DNA of 64,000 nt from Hericium rajendrae (Eukaryota > Basidiomycota > Agaricomycetes > Russulales > Hericiaceae), in contig CM065885.1 in the NCBI GenBank assembly GCA_033439255.1, positions 2,046,001 through 2,110,000 of the forward strand. Reading direction: 5' to 3'. Both the position numbers and the translations under genes were made by a program. Under the pieces are notes generated by a model that was not told the origin of the DNA, searched no databases, and worked only from the letters and a program-made list of their open reading frames with translations. Shown here piece after piece: positions 1 through 11,342 of the stretch; position 1 is the stretch's first letter; each line of letters opens with the position of its first letter.

Positions 1-31
1 GGGCTATGGAGCGCGTGGGGCGTGTACTCAC

Positions 32-175
32 CGTGCACACTGCCCAAGCCCTCTCTGCGGGTGCCCTTCTCGTTCTCCCTCTCGTTCACAATGTCGCACG
101 AGTTCGGGGTGCTGGTGGGCACATCCGAAATGTCGCGCGTTATTTCAACGTGCGTGTGCGAGGCGAGGCAGCTGG
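32..175 (-). CDS. possible partial exon at window edge, unknown protein
   Basis: On the minus strand a frame is open from about 175 down to 32. It ends at a good splice donor (exon ...CACG, then GTGAGTAC). The peptide near the donor is hydrophilic (it includes the string VPTSTPNSCDIVNERENEKG). No start codon or partner exon is visible, because the rest would lie before base 1. I do not recognise it. Composition and the donor are the only evidence, so it may be chance. Confidence 0.2.
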
Positions 176-649
176 TGCGTGGTGCGTGGTGCGCGTTTGC
201 GCCGGGTGGTTCGCGCGGGTCGGCTGTGGTGGCTGCGAGTCGCTCGCTCGAGTCGATTCCAGTCGCGTGCAAGTGCATGGCATTGTTACGCGGTACGAAG
301 AGGTCGGATGAGGCTGGGGTATGCGTGTACGATGCGAGGGTGGAGGTGCGAGCTGCGAGACATGAGCTCGCCTCGTGCGGATCACGCGGTGGCTGCGTAG
401 GCACCGGTGACGCGGCTTGCAAATGGCGGGCAGCTGGGGTGACTGTGGAGGCGTCGGCAGTGTTGAGAGTGGTTCCGGGGCTCGTAGTGGGCAGCGACTG
501 TGTTATTGTTGCTGCTGCTGCGCGACGTGCAGCGGTTCGCTTCTTGCCCATATCGGGTAATGGCGATGCGTCGTGTCGAAAACGAGTGTCGATGTGTGAA
601 CGGTTATGCGGAAGATGTGGGGCACTGAACACTGGAAAACACGATAAGG

Positions 650-724
650 AGGCCCGAAGACTATACTGAGGCCCGAAGACTATATTGAGGCCCGAAGATG
701 ATATTGAGATGCGAAGATGATACG
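650..724. repeat. 19-bp tandem repeat, about 4 copies
   Basis: The word GGCCCGAAGACTATATTGA recurs at 651, 670 and 689, with a more diverged fourth copy near 708. The period is exactly 19 bp and divergence rises toward the right end. No gene is attached to it; the flanks from 176 to 960 show nothing else that I can support. Confidence 0.65.
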
Positions 725-959
725 GAGACACGAAACGATGAAATGCAGAATGCGGAACGCAGACGCTGACGCTGAAACGAGGACGAAACCTCTCTTGTCA
801 CCAAGATGGAGTGGGCCGAGGGGACGCTACGCTAGTCCCAAGGTGATAGCAGGATGAGGACTACTACATGAGGATGCTGGCTACTCTATGGCTATGCTGA
901 CTAAGCAGCCGGCAAACCCTGGCTGATCCTGCCCTCTGACACTGTAGGGACCCCCAGGC

Positions 960-1553
960 TCCCTACTCCAACGGCGATGGTGGTGGCTTCATAAAAATGT
1001 GTGCCTTCAACTCCTGCAGGATCTCCACGACCATCGGTGAGGACAGCAGCATCACAAGCTGTCCCACCCCATACCCATCACTGGTCCGCACGCCGACTGC
1101 CCAAACAAGAAAGCACAACGCACCTGGCTCTTCTTCGTCACTGCCTCCCAGTCGTCCACCAGCAGCACCTTCATAATCTCCAGTGTCTGCAGCCACAGAT
1201 CCAGGCACTGGGCACCATCATCCTCGTGCACGTGCTTCATCCTGCGGCCATCCTTGCACCGTCTTGCTGATGTGCTTGTCTTGTTCAACGTGCTGGCCAC
1301 GCTCAGTGTGAGGTTCGTTTCATTGAACTTGAGCAGGCATGGTGGTGGCACCCACTTGTCCCACCTACACAGCTGCTGGGTGTTCGTTAGTTAGAGATGA
1401 TGTGCATCTTTGCAGTTCATGCAGTACTAGTAGTGCATGCCGATGGAGCCTCAGTTTGATGAGGTGCTCATCCCACATCTCGCCCTCATGGATGAGCAGC
1501 CCGTGGTAGCAGAGCATGGACTCATTGATCATGAAGCCACTGGTCATTGTCAT
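960..1553 (-). pseudogene. truncated, decayed Eaf3/MRG15-like relic
   Basis: The minus strand matches, block by block, the first three exons of the intact MRG gene at 28.5-29.8 kb. It has the chromo-domain start (MTMTSGFMINES against MTTTNGFAINER), the PPP(R/C)LLKF..ETNL stretch, the EIMKVLLVDDWEAVTK block and the VEILQE(F/L)KAHI block at the start of the MRG domain. Sequences at the positions of the two introns are kept, so it is a DNA-level copy and not a retrocopy. It has lost the rest of the MRG domain, the frame is interrupted, and a stop follows soon after the last matching block. It could make at most a chromo-domain fragment. Both copies lie on the minus strand about 28 kb apart. Confidence 0.75.
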
Positions 1554-2093
1554 GCCTGTGGTAGATAGTGTTAATGAAGACAATATCACATTGCAGGGAG
1601 GAGAGAGCTTTCTATGCACTGCATTGGCACGATTGCGAACTGTCTGTGCAGTGCACTTGGAAGCGCCACCTTGCATCGGCAGAACCCTTGCTTGCTAATT
1701 GTGGGCAATGTACAGAAGGCTAGGGAGGAGGTTTTTTTTTACTCTTTCTTTCTCTCTTTTTGTTAGAGGTATTTTGCAGTCGTCAGTGATATTGCAGATG
1801 CAGGTGAATGCTATTTGAATCGGAGAGATATCGGAGCTCGAAATGGTCACTGTCGCTGCGGATGCCGAAGGCTGTGTCAGCCACCCAAATGCCAGGCAAG
1901 GCTTCAATTTCGGGGGTGCAATAACCCTTGCAAGCAAGGGAACTGGCAGTTCAGTCGGGCGTGTTATTGACGCGTTGTTTGGTTGTGATTACGTAAGGAG
2001 GTCCATGCACCATTTGCGGTCCACAGTTACTCAGCTGAGCCTTCCCAAGCCTCATTACTCTGACCACCACCCTGCCCGTCGAGCAAATTCATA

Positions 2094-2947
2094 ATGTCCA
2101 GTTACGACAAAGACCCATTCTACCTGAGGTATGCAGCTCTAAATCTCGCGCAACTAAATCACTCATTCTTTTCATCAGATACTAGTATGTTTATTGAACT
2201 CCATCGTCGTGTTCGTTCTGCTCACGGGCGTACGCGTCTTCTTTCTCCTGCAGCACCGGACACTCTGGCAAGCACGGCCACGAGTTCCTCGAATTCGAGT
2301 ACTCGCATGGTCGTCTCCGATATGCGAACAACTCGAACTACCGCAATGATTCGTTGATCCGGAAAGAGAGTGCGTACAGATACGTTTGCGTTGGAATAGT
2401 CTGCTGACTGACCGCATCCACCTCCCTTCCTCGTGTCTTCCGTCTCTTCTCCGTTCATCTTGAACTTGTATCCATGCGTCGCGTTATTAGTGTGGGTAGG
2501 GCCGCTGGTGGTGAAAGAGCTGAAGCGGATTGTCGAGCAGAGCGAGATAACTAAGTGCGCATAGCAGCCACAGTCCTCCTGCATGCCCGGCTTACTCATA
2601 CCGATCCTAGGGAGGATGACACGAATTGGCCAAAGAAGAACATCGTGGGGAAGCAGGAGCTCGAAATCCGTGTAGGCAATGACCACATTGCATTCGAGGT
2701 ACGTTTCTTCTACGAACATGTCTACCAATCATTTCTCTAATGCGCCCGAACAGACGGCGAAAATTGGCTCGTTGGTGGACATTCAGGACAGCGAGGATCC
2801 TGAAGGCCTTCGCATTTTCTACTATCTGGTGCAGGATTTGAGGGTACGTCTCGCAATGTTGGTGTTCTCGAAGAAACAAAACTCACGTCTCCATAGTGTC
2901 TCATACTCTCCCTCATCTCGCTGCACTTCAAGATCAAGCCTATCTAA
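2094..2947 (+). CDS. mago: Mago nashi homologue, exon junction complex core subunit
   Basis: Seven exons join in frame to 149 residues, the normal size for Mago: 2094-2128, 2179-2184, 2254-2369, 2491-2554, 2611-2698, 2754-2843, 2897-2947. Diagnostic blocks are [94 protein letters not shown] and the end LHFKIKPI. In the exon junction complex Mago binds Y14 (and with it eIF4A3) just upstream of spliced junctions in the nucleus. Exon 2 is only six nucleotides (ATACTA); without it RYYTG, which is conserved in the family, cannot be made. All other introns are 50-121 bp. The gene runs tail to tail with the secreted-protein gene that ends at 3274; the 326 bp between them hold nothing recognisable. 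Confidence 0.95.
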
Positions 2948-3273
2948 ATGTATCGTGTATAATTTCCTTCCGTCGTTTTTGGTCTGCTATCTGTTTTTTT
3001 TTGTTGACTTGCAAAAAATATAATCTTGTCATCTGCCTGAGGTTTGTCGTTGGTCCGCTCTCACAAATCTTTCTCCAGATGAGACCATTCTGCAGTTTTG
3101 TCATGAAAACATCTTTATTCCACAGCTCAGAATTGACCCTTATGTGACTACTCAAACCGCAGAAGACTGGAGCCACGACATGCGCGGTTTACGTCGGTAG
3201 GCGACTCAAGAGGTGTCATTACTAATTCTCTCCTTATGAGCAGATCCCAATTTGGACGTCACAGAGCACTCAC

Positions 3274-4039
3274 TTACGAGTGGCTGGCACTGTGAGACGA
3301 GGAGGAGATAGTCAGCAGCGACACTAAAAAGCAAGGCGGCTAGGCCAACGTACCCAAGGGCAAAGAGACCATCGAGGGAAGTGCACGTCGCGAGCGTGTG
3401 GACAGGCTGGACCGGCGGGAAGCACACCGCGCCGGCCGCGGAGGCGCTGTTAACCTGTCACCCAGAAAAAAGATGAGAACCAACGCAGCGAAGACGGCGT
3501 CGCGCATACCAGATCCTGCCAGCAGTACGTGAGCGTGTCCGCGCTCAGGTTCTCGTAGAAGAACCGGCACGTCCCGAACTCGAGCGTCTCGATGTTGCCC
3601 GGAGCGACGGTGAACGTCGGCGCTGGGAACAGGCGTCAGCGCGCGCATTGACGGGGCAGCGGCAGGGCGGGGCACTGACCGGTCTTGCCCTCTAGGATCT
3701 CTACGGCATCAATGATCGTCTGGCAGTCCTCCGTCGTGGGCGGGAGATCGCCGATGCTGCTGCAGGTCGTCATGCCTGTGCGAATCACGGCCATCAGCGT
3801 TCTCATCTCTGCGCCCCCGCCGACGGCGACTCACATGCGACGCCGCACTCGTTCGGATCGGGCGTGCCCACGGCGGCGGCGACGGGCGCCGCGGGCGCGC
3901 ACGCGCTCGTCGTGCGCATGACGACCTTCCCGTCGACGCTGATCGCGTCGCTTGAGACCGTTTTCGGGTCCGCGCATGTCGCGCCGCGCGCGGCGACGGC
4001 GAGGGCAGCGAAGGACACCAGGCGGAGGGCGTTGACCAT
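3274..4039 (-). CDS. secreted Cys-rich protein, 176 aa
   Basis: Five exons in frame on the minus strand: 3835-4039, 3680-3775, 3510-3622, 3354-3454, 3274-3289. The product begins with a signal peptide (MVNALRLVSFAALAVAARG). A Cys-rich domain follows: CGVACMTTCSSIGDLPPTTE, DCQTIIDAVEIL, TFTVAPGNIETLEFGTCRFF, YENLSADTLTYCWQDL and CFPPVQPVHTLATC. All these blocks have counterparts in the gene at 5324-6659, so the two are tandem paralogues. I do not know the family; function is open (small secreted or cell-surface protein). The last exon is only 16 nt and gives the end GASHS; it rests on a good intron (GTACGT...GCTGAC...CACAG). The start is the only Met before the signal sequence. Confidence 0.8.
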
Positions 4040-5323
4040 CTTGAACTTGGGCTTGGGCTTGTAAAACGAGGATGCGGAGGAATGGCGGGATCCCTTGACG
4101 GGCAGAGCGTGTTCCCGTGAGTTTATATCGGTGCGCCAGGTGCGGCTGAATTAGGGCTGCGGCGAGAGAGGGCCTGAGCGTGTTCGCGGCGCACGTCTTG
4201 AGAATGCATGCAGGTCAACCTTCGCCCGCGCACTCTTGTTCGGTCGTCCGGGGCGGAGTGGATGATCAATAGCTGACGTCGGACGGCAGCCGCGGACGTA
4301 TGAAGCATCAGATGCCATCCGCGTTTCAATATGGCATTGAGGCGGCCGCGGAGGTCCAGAACGGTGCGTGTGCTCCTGCATCTGGAACGCTGGCAATGAA
4401 TCAGGTCCGCAGAGGTACCAGGGTGCACACGTACATGCGCTCGCAGGCCCACGGCGTAAAATGAACGGACGCACGAGATCCGCAGGTACCTCTCGATATG
4501 TCAACCACCGGCACACGTGGAATGTTCAGTGGACCCGAGAGGAGCCCTGACGATCTCGCCCCGACCTGGACGTCGACGCTAATGCGGGGAATCAGGCTTC
4601 CTGCCGCGCACAGGACCCATCACCGGTCACGCCCGCAATCACCGCGCGCGACTCGCAGGCGGACGTCCGGTCCATCGCATCCCTGTCAGTGTCAGGCCGG
4701 GCGGCCCCGTTCCTGTCCCAGGATGGCATTGCCTGACAGCACGCACAGCGAAGCGGGTCCTCGGATTCCGATGGAGGCACGTTCATACACGTCCATGTAG
4801 CCGCTCATTGACGTCCCACAGACACACGGACATAGCGAGGCTGCGAACCCGCACCCAGACTGGATGGGGCGCGGCGCGACGTGATTAATGCGCGACGCAC
4901 GGGCCTAGGTCTGCGGCTCGAGATGAGGACTGCCTGCGCCTGACGGCGGCGATTGCACGGTGCATGGAAGACAACAACTTTAAGCCGGCAGGAAATGTGA
5001 TGCGCGCACATGGGCCATACCAGTGAGAACTTCACGTCTTCAGGCGCCCTGCGTGCGGAATGCAGGCTGGGCTATACGCCCGTCTTGCGCGAGGGCATTG
5101 TGGGTTTTCCGGCGTCGAGAGCGGTTTGTAGGGAGCGGGAACGGGAGGTGCCACAAGGATCGAAATGGCAACACGCCCGTGGCGGCAATTTGCAATTGCG
5201 CAACCCTGCCCGCACTTGACAGTGACATTGGCACCGACTATCAGTGCTGGAAATATTCTCTGACAGAAGAGACGAAGTCTGACTTGGACGGTTTCCGAGT
5301 CGTCCACCGCTCTTTGTATTCAC
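4040..5323. other. intergenic, nothing recognised
   Basis: This lies between the two paralogous secreted-protein genes. Several frames are open by chance in this GC-rich DNA, but none has splice signals, coding texture or a family resemblance I can support. It should hold the promoter of the gene that starts at 4039. Confidence 0.5.
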
Positions 5324-6659
5324 CTAGTCTGCGCGGTCACAGGCAGATCGGTATGCGACACGCAGATCGATTAGGGCAATAAAATTAAATAGCATTTTTG
5401 ACGCAACACAGCGAACGACATTCAACAAAGCGCTGCCCGAGCAAAACGGCGTAACAGTTCCATCAACCGACAGACCTCGCTTGCTCAAGAATGGCTGACC
5501 CTGTGCATTCAAATTCATTAGCATAAGATCGACGTGGAGACTGACAGGAACGGGCACTGACCCCACCTCCCAAGTCTGGTCGGAGGACTCGCAGATCGCG
5601 AGCGTGCTGAACGGCGTGTTGGGCGGGAAACACTGTGTCCCCGCGAGGCTCCCCGTCGTCCCCTACCACATTGCCATCAGCTCCCTCAGGACACATGGGA
5701 GGAAGGAAGGGGCGCACCAAGTCCTGCCAGCAGTACTCGAGCGGCGTCGTACCGAGGTTCTCGAAGAAGTAGCGGCACGTGCCGAAGACGAGCTGCTGGA
5801 TGTGCAGCGGGTCGACCGTGAACGTCGGGCCTGCGGCGCGTTAGCGTCAGCGCCGGGCCACCAACCTCAGGAGCAACGGGGACAAGGAAAAGGCGCGCAC
5901 CGGAGTTGCCCTGGAAGATGGCGATGGAGTCCTTGATGACTTGGCAGTCGTCGCTGATGGGCGGGAGCTGCCCGCCCGCCTCGCTGCACGTCGTGGTGCA
6001 CGTCTGTCCGCAGACATCTGACGGGCTCGGCAGCGGCGGCGGCGTCTCCGTCACAGTCGCAGTCGCGGTGACGGTCGCGGTGTCCGTGACGGTGTCCGTC
6101 TCGGTCGTAGTGCCGATGAACGTGAGCGTGTCCGTCTCCGTGGCGGTGAGCGTGTCCGTCTCGGTGTCCGTCTCGGTGACGACGGCGGTCGTCGTGAAGA
6201 CCTCCGTCTTGGTCTTGGAGTCCGTGTCGGTGATGGTGCTCGTCTTGACACTTGTGACGGTCTTGGTTATGGTCTTGGTCTCGACGTCGGTCGTCGTCTT
6301 GAGCTTCGTGGCCGTCTTGGTGGTGGTGAACGTCTTGGTCTTGGGCGGCTTCGGCTTCGGCGGGCAGAACAGCCCGAGGATGGGGCAGAGGATGCCGAGG
6401 AGCCCGTTGGACTGCAGCTGCGAAGTGCACGCGAGTGTCGTGAGCGTGACGGTGTTGTTGCCGACCTGCGCGGAGGTGGTGGAGACCTCGAGCGGGGACG
6501 TGCAGGCCTGGAAGGTCGTCGAATTGTCGCGGGCTACGAGGCGTGAGCGCGCAGAGCGGGTTGGAGACGCGTGTACTCACCTACGATGGGGCTCAGCGGG
6601 TTGGCGAGCGCGGAAAGCGCGAGCGTGGAGAGCGCGAGCAGGTGGTGAACGGCGGGCAT
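5324..6659 (-). CDS. secreted Cys-rich protein with Thr-rich stalk
   Basis: Exons on the minus strand: 6581-6659, 5901-6533, 5718-5830, 5567-5662 and, less surely, 5324-5500; about 365 residues. Order of parts: signal peptide (MPAVHHLLALSTLALSALA); a first Cys-containing region; a Pro/Lys patch (CPPKPKPPKTKT); about 100 residues of TKT/TET/TDT-type repeats, almost only Thr with Lys, Glu, Asp or Val; then the domain shared with the gene at 3274-4039 (CGQTCTTTCSEAGGQLPPIS, DDCQVIKDSIAIF, TFTVDPLHIQQLVFGTCRYF, YCWQDL, CFPPNTPFSTLAIC). The Thr-rich part should be heavily O-glycosylated and extended, as in fungal wall or surface proteins (inference). The C-terminus is uncertain: the 66-bp intron at 5501-5566 keeps frame whether or not it is removed. 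Confidence 0.75.
6042..6330 (-). repeat. low-complexity Thr-rich coding repeat
   Basis: Degenerate 6- and 12-bp units of the type GTGTCCGTCTCGGT (plus strand) encode alternating Thr-charged-Thr residues. This is the stalk of the secreted protein above. Such tracts change length easily by slippage. Confidence 0.7.
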
Positions 6660-8416
6660 AGCGCTGGCTGGTGACGAGCTGGCGTATACGCTGCACGGAC
6701 AGGATTCGACTCGACGATAAATCGCGACCTTGAATGTGATGAGCATTCTCGCGACCGGTCTTATACCGGAGCGTTTCGCGTCTGATCTGCATGGCCGAGG
6801 CTGGAGACGCATCATCATGTTTTGGCTGGATAGATGGACAGCTAGATTGCTCGTGCCTGGTGTCTGCAAGGCGATGAAGATTCGACTTCGCAGCGGTCCA
6901 TGGACGCGTCATTCGCGAAGAGACGCGACGTGAAGGGCGTACGTGATGGACACATTCAGGAAACAGATCCACGTACAGATGCCCAGCGGGCCTGTCACGG
7001 AACGAGGCATCAACGAGCGAACGTTCGCGGCCGCCGGAGAACCAGGCAGGAAGGCAACGCCCATTTCGAGACGTGGGTGCCAGTGCGGCTGGGAGCGACG
7101 GGCGCATGCGGATCGCGCCGAGCGGCCACAGCGAGCGCGCGTCGGGCGAAGAGCGGGGCGTCCGGCGCTCGGGGTCAGGTACCGCCGCCATCGCCGAAGC
7201 AGGAAAGTAGGTCGCTCGCTTTTGGACGGCGCCTTGCTGCATATGGATATGGCGCGCGCTGCAGATTTGCAAGATTGACTGGGAACGAGTGCACTTCATT
7301 CATTTTCTGAGCATCGCACCGGCATTGGAGGATGCAGCGGGTCCGCGGACTTCGACTTGTCCTGTACCTCGAGCGTGGGTTCAAACGCAGCGCTAGATTC
7401 GGTTAGCGTGTCTGGCTTCGACACGAGCGTCCTCGCAAACCGCAGATGGCCCGGGCCCACTCTCCTGCAGCCCATGTGCACGGACAGCATCGCAAGCTGC
7501 GCGCACGTCAGGCATCATATATCACGTGTGCGATGCGACATCTATGGCAGCCTGGCAGGGCGGTAAGGAACGCGCGACGGGGGCGATTGCGCGCACATGC
7601 CCCCCGAACCGCAATGCATTTTGCAACGACGTGAGAATGGATACAAACCAATGAGAAAAGAATGACGACTCACGTGGGCGGCGGTGGTACGGGGGTGAGT
7701 ACGATCCAAAAGGCCGAGCGCTCACCTACAGCGTGAGGCCGCGCGTAAAACGGCTGCTGAAGGTATTCGCGCCGCGTTAGCACCCAGTCGTGCCGACGCG
7801 CGTTGAAGGTAGCCAGACAGATCATCAGTCTGGCTGAAGCCTGGGCGACTTGTCACTTGACCGAGAAAGACTTAATCGAAAATGATGGTGAACGTAAGAA
7901 TGGACGGATAAAGATGGATGGATGGATGGACAGGACTCACAGGATGGGATTCTTGGCCGCTTGTGGCCACCTTGTTACTAGCCTACATCTCAATGGCGAT
8001 ACGACGTGCTGCCAATACTTCGAACGAGAGCTTATCGAGCGGATTCTGTCGCTATATAAACCAGAACGGGACCTGGAGGTTAGAGAGGGGAAAGGGCATA
8101 ATCATCTTACTTTATCTTGGTTCATTGGCTCTGATGAATTGGCAGATGAGGTCGGGAAATGGCTGTTGGATGTCAAGGTGTACAAGGACTAAGTAGACTC
8201 AGGAAAATCAGTGTTGGGTCCCGAGCGCCTAGTAACGCGTCCCTAAATGGGCGCTAAATTCCACAACGCGTCTCTTCCTTCGCCATCGAGTTTGTCGAGT
8301 CGCTGCGCAACCAGCTCACATGGTAGCATTTCATATTTAAAGACAAGGTACATTCAATTTGCTCTTTCTTATACCGCGTCTGAATAAATCCAATGATAGC
8401 GCAGTGTGTGCGCTCT
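6660..8416. other. intergenic, one (GGAT)n microsatellite
   Basis: Upstream region of the stalk-protein gene (minus) and of P1 (plus). A GGAT repeat, about 4.5 units, lies at 7912-7930. A frame of 129 codons at 7803-8192 is open, but its composition and lack of splice context do not persuade me. Nothing else is supported. Confidence 0.45.
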
Positions 8417-9630
8417 ATGAGGCCATCATTTATGTGGGCCCACTGGCCGTCACGCCTGCTTTCTACTTCAATTTCAAAGTGCCGATGCAGAGTTGGATCG
8501 CAGAACTTTGGTCGTCTAAAGTACACATCTCAAGCATCCATCAATTCGCGCGATGACAATGCAGACTCGTCTCCGGCTGCCAAACGGGGATCACATCCTC
8601 CCACACATCCTCCACCCCGGCATCTCTCGCCTAATGGAACAGTCGCACCTGCCGAGTTTACTCCAAAAAGGCGAAGAATGGGACCACCACGCCGTTGCAC
8701 AATCACAACGCTCGATCCTGCGCGACTCGATTCCAGCTGTTTCCTGGACATCTCTGACAGCACCACTCACTACATCTACGATTCTGCTGCTCCGGAAGCC
8801 TCAAGAATCCTGCGCATGACATACCTAGCTAAGGTTTTCGACCAGCAAAAGTTCCCGTCGGACACGCACGGGTTCCTTTACTTCCACCGGGACGAACAGA
8901 ACCCCCTCGCCTCGCAAATCCGATTCCGTGTGACGCAGGACAGCGACCCTGCGCGTGGCTTCGCATCCGGACGCGATCTCATGTACGGCAGCGGCTACGT
9001 CTGGCACATCCCCCTCGCGTGCGCCACGAAGAAACCCCTGCTGAGCGAGATGCTCCTGCGCGACGGGCTTGTCGACGACGCGCTCCTTGGGAAGCTGCAG
9101 GCGCACTATCCATCGACTGCTATCTCTCGCCGCATCAAGCGTGGCATAAGTGCCCTCAGCCAACCATTCGTGCTCGAGTTTAAGCAGAGCGTGTTTCGTC
9201 TTACCGTGCGCGTCATGGGGAAGGACCAGTGCTACAAGACAAACGGGCTGCTGAGATACCACACGGAGTACGGCAAATGTTTTGCCTACGCAGGTGAGAT
9301 CTCAATACTGCGTGTCTGGCGGGCAGTGCTCATGCATTTTCTACCGCAGCGGGGTCAGCGCTATGCCGCTTCGAGCACTCGACCCTCCCGCAGCACGCGG
9401 GCAGACGCATCGTGGTAATGCGCCTGCTGAAAATCCTGCAGCCTCCGAAGCGTCGTCTCGACATGCCGCCGACGTGTAATGTGAACGTGCCGGTGGAAGG
9501 CGAGTTGTTTGCGCGGGGCCAACACGTGTGGTACCGTGACGTGGGCAAAGCTGGCAAGAGCGCAGAGATCTTACGGTTGCTCTACGATATCCCAAACGGG
9601 GGGGAGCAGGCGTCCGACCAGTCGTCGTGA
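8417..9630 (+). CDS. unrecognised family protein P1, 385 aa
   Basis: Two exons, 8417-9293 and 9350-9630, with a 56-bp intron at the same place as in P2, P3 and P4. The N-terminus (MRPSFMWAHWPSR...) is rich in Arg and Ser and poor in acidic residues, like a mitochondrial presequence (inference only). The core carries ARLDSSCFLDIS, THGFLYFHRDEQNPLASQIR, FRVTQDSDPARGF, YGSGYVWHIPL and RDGLVDDALL. Exon 2 gives STLPQHAGRRIVVMRLLKIL, PPTC, GELFARGQHVWYRDV and EILRLLYD. I do not recognise the family. Its exon 2 and downstream DNA resemble P3 more than P2 or P4. The ATG at 8417 aligns with the starts of P2 and P3; one further upstream in frame (8393) has no counterpart. Confidence 0.75.
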
Positions 9631-9859
9631 CCTGCTATGCAGTTTTTCGTCAATGGATTCAGTTGAATGAACTAAGTATTATGACTAGTGACATAAAGTG
9701 ATCATGCCGATAGGAAAGAATGGTATGTTGCTCCACAGACACATCGAATATAGACAATATAAAGCATAAAGATTATAGATGCATCAACCTCGTTTGCTGG
9801 TGCTTCCAGTGTCAGCGCTTCAGCTGCTGCTGCTGACCAGACTAACTACTTCTGATTGC

Positions 9860-11010
9860 CGCAGCAATCTTTCATGTGGTTGTCATTAGATTCTTCGTTG
9901 TGAGAGTACTAATCACATCGGCTGCACATGTAGAATGGGAGTCCGCTGTCAGCAAGGTGCACAACGTTGTACTCGCAGCCGCCAACATTTCAAACTCATC
10001 GAGGGATTTGAGCACGGTCCAGCACGTCGTGAGCCGCGCTTTGAAGCATGCACGCCCTGACGAACAGAACAGCAGCTAACATCTGCTTTAGGGCATAGCA
10101 AGGGCATAGTGCCTGTTCTTGGGCTGGAGACCCCACTTCGCCGCAGCCTCCAAGGCACGCAGTAACAGGACATCTCTGAGAAGAAATCGGCCAAGGACTT
10201 TGAATGCCCATTGGATTGTCTCCTTGGAATTGGTTTGAGGAGGAGAGCTGGAGATGAACATCAGCGATGTATTATATGCTCAAAGTGGACACGACTTGCG
10301 GTGCGGGTAGACATCTTCAGGTCTGGCATCTAGGTTGGGTTTGGGATGTTGCCTATGATCAAATGAAATCATGATGGTGAATTGGTCGGGAAGGAAATTT
10401 AATTTGGGAGGGTTGGTTTCCTTTGATGACAGCACCCAGTACACGGGAAAAGGGTCAATCTCGTTTCTGCAGTCATGCCACCAATGTCGCAGCAAGTTCT
10501 GTCTCTTCCTCGGTCCTAGGATAATAGAGATCAGTCTGGGCTGGGCTTTCAAGTTTATCTCTCGGTATACTTGCGGCTATTGCCTGAATGAAGTAGTAAA
10601 CCGTGGCATGACAGCCGAGTACCGAGTCGACATCGATAAAGACTTACCTACGCATGTGTGCGGACTTGCAGTGAAGACGAGGTAACTTACTTCCGCAAGG
10701 AGTTCTTTTAGCCGACTCAGAGCGCACCATACGTCCCTCGCATCGACTCTGTGTTTAATGTGATCTACCGCGAGGCAAGCGGTCCCGTAGAGGTCACGGC
10801 AAGCACAAGGCGTGCAACTCTGATATCTCCAAGTCTTATCTGCGCTACTCCCAGCTGCGAATGGGAAGTACCTTTGTGATCAGTCAAGACTCAAGGGGAA
10901 TGGAGTTTGTGGTCATGTTCATCCGGGAAGGACGTCGTGGAGGGCAGATGCGACCACTTTCCGGCATTACTTATCTTCAGGAATCAGGATGTCGATGAGC
11001 AGCATCAAAA
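9860..11010 (-). pseudogene. decayed minus-strand gene remnant (copy 1)
   Basis: Between P1 and P2 the minus strand shows short protein-like blocks that recur, differently broken, at 16.7-17.6 kb. They include DARDVWCALSRLKELLAE, which ends at a GTAAGT donor near 10690; a block ending in EDVYPHRKSC; and VHLADSGLPFYMCSRC near 9950. Stops interrupt it. I do not recognise the parent gene. It is best read as an old gene that was copied together with its P neighbour and has since decayed. Confidence 0.4.
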
Positions 11011-11342
11011 TCACCCGCCTCTTACCTAGACTGATATACATCACTGTTATGTGTCGTTGTAGGAACAATAGGGTGGGTTAGGGAGGGTTTGGGGAAGACA
11101 GTTGTGATACTTGCGTACTGACGTAAGACGCATGATGCATTACGGGCGTCTAACGTGAACTTGAACTGAACGTCTTCAGTAAGTATAAGTCGTGTCCTCG
11201 ACACTATCATCAACCTCGTCGCGAGTTCATCCCCGTCTGTCTCACTGCGTAACTGCCTTCAGCATCCAGGTACATTTGACTTATTCTTTACCGTGGTGTG
11301 TCTGAACGAATTTAACCATAGCGCCATCACATATACCGTTCT

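Noticed and set aside
1843-2094. 83-codon frame just before mago
   Set aside because: It runs over the expected 5' leader of mago, has no family features and is likely chance.
5867-6661. Long plus-strand (251 codons, Val/Ser-rich) and alternative minus frames (His/Asp-rich) over the stalk-protein gene
   Set aside because: They come from the low-complexity repeat read in wrong frames; signal peptide, splice sites and paralogy fix the true frame.
7803-8192. 129-codon gene upstream of P1
   Set aside because: No homology that I recognise, it spans a GGAT microsatellite, and no splice or promoter context supports it.
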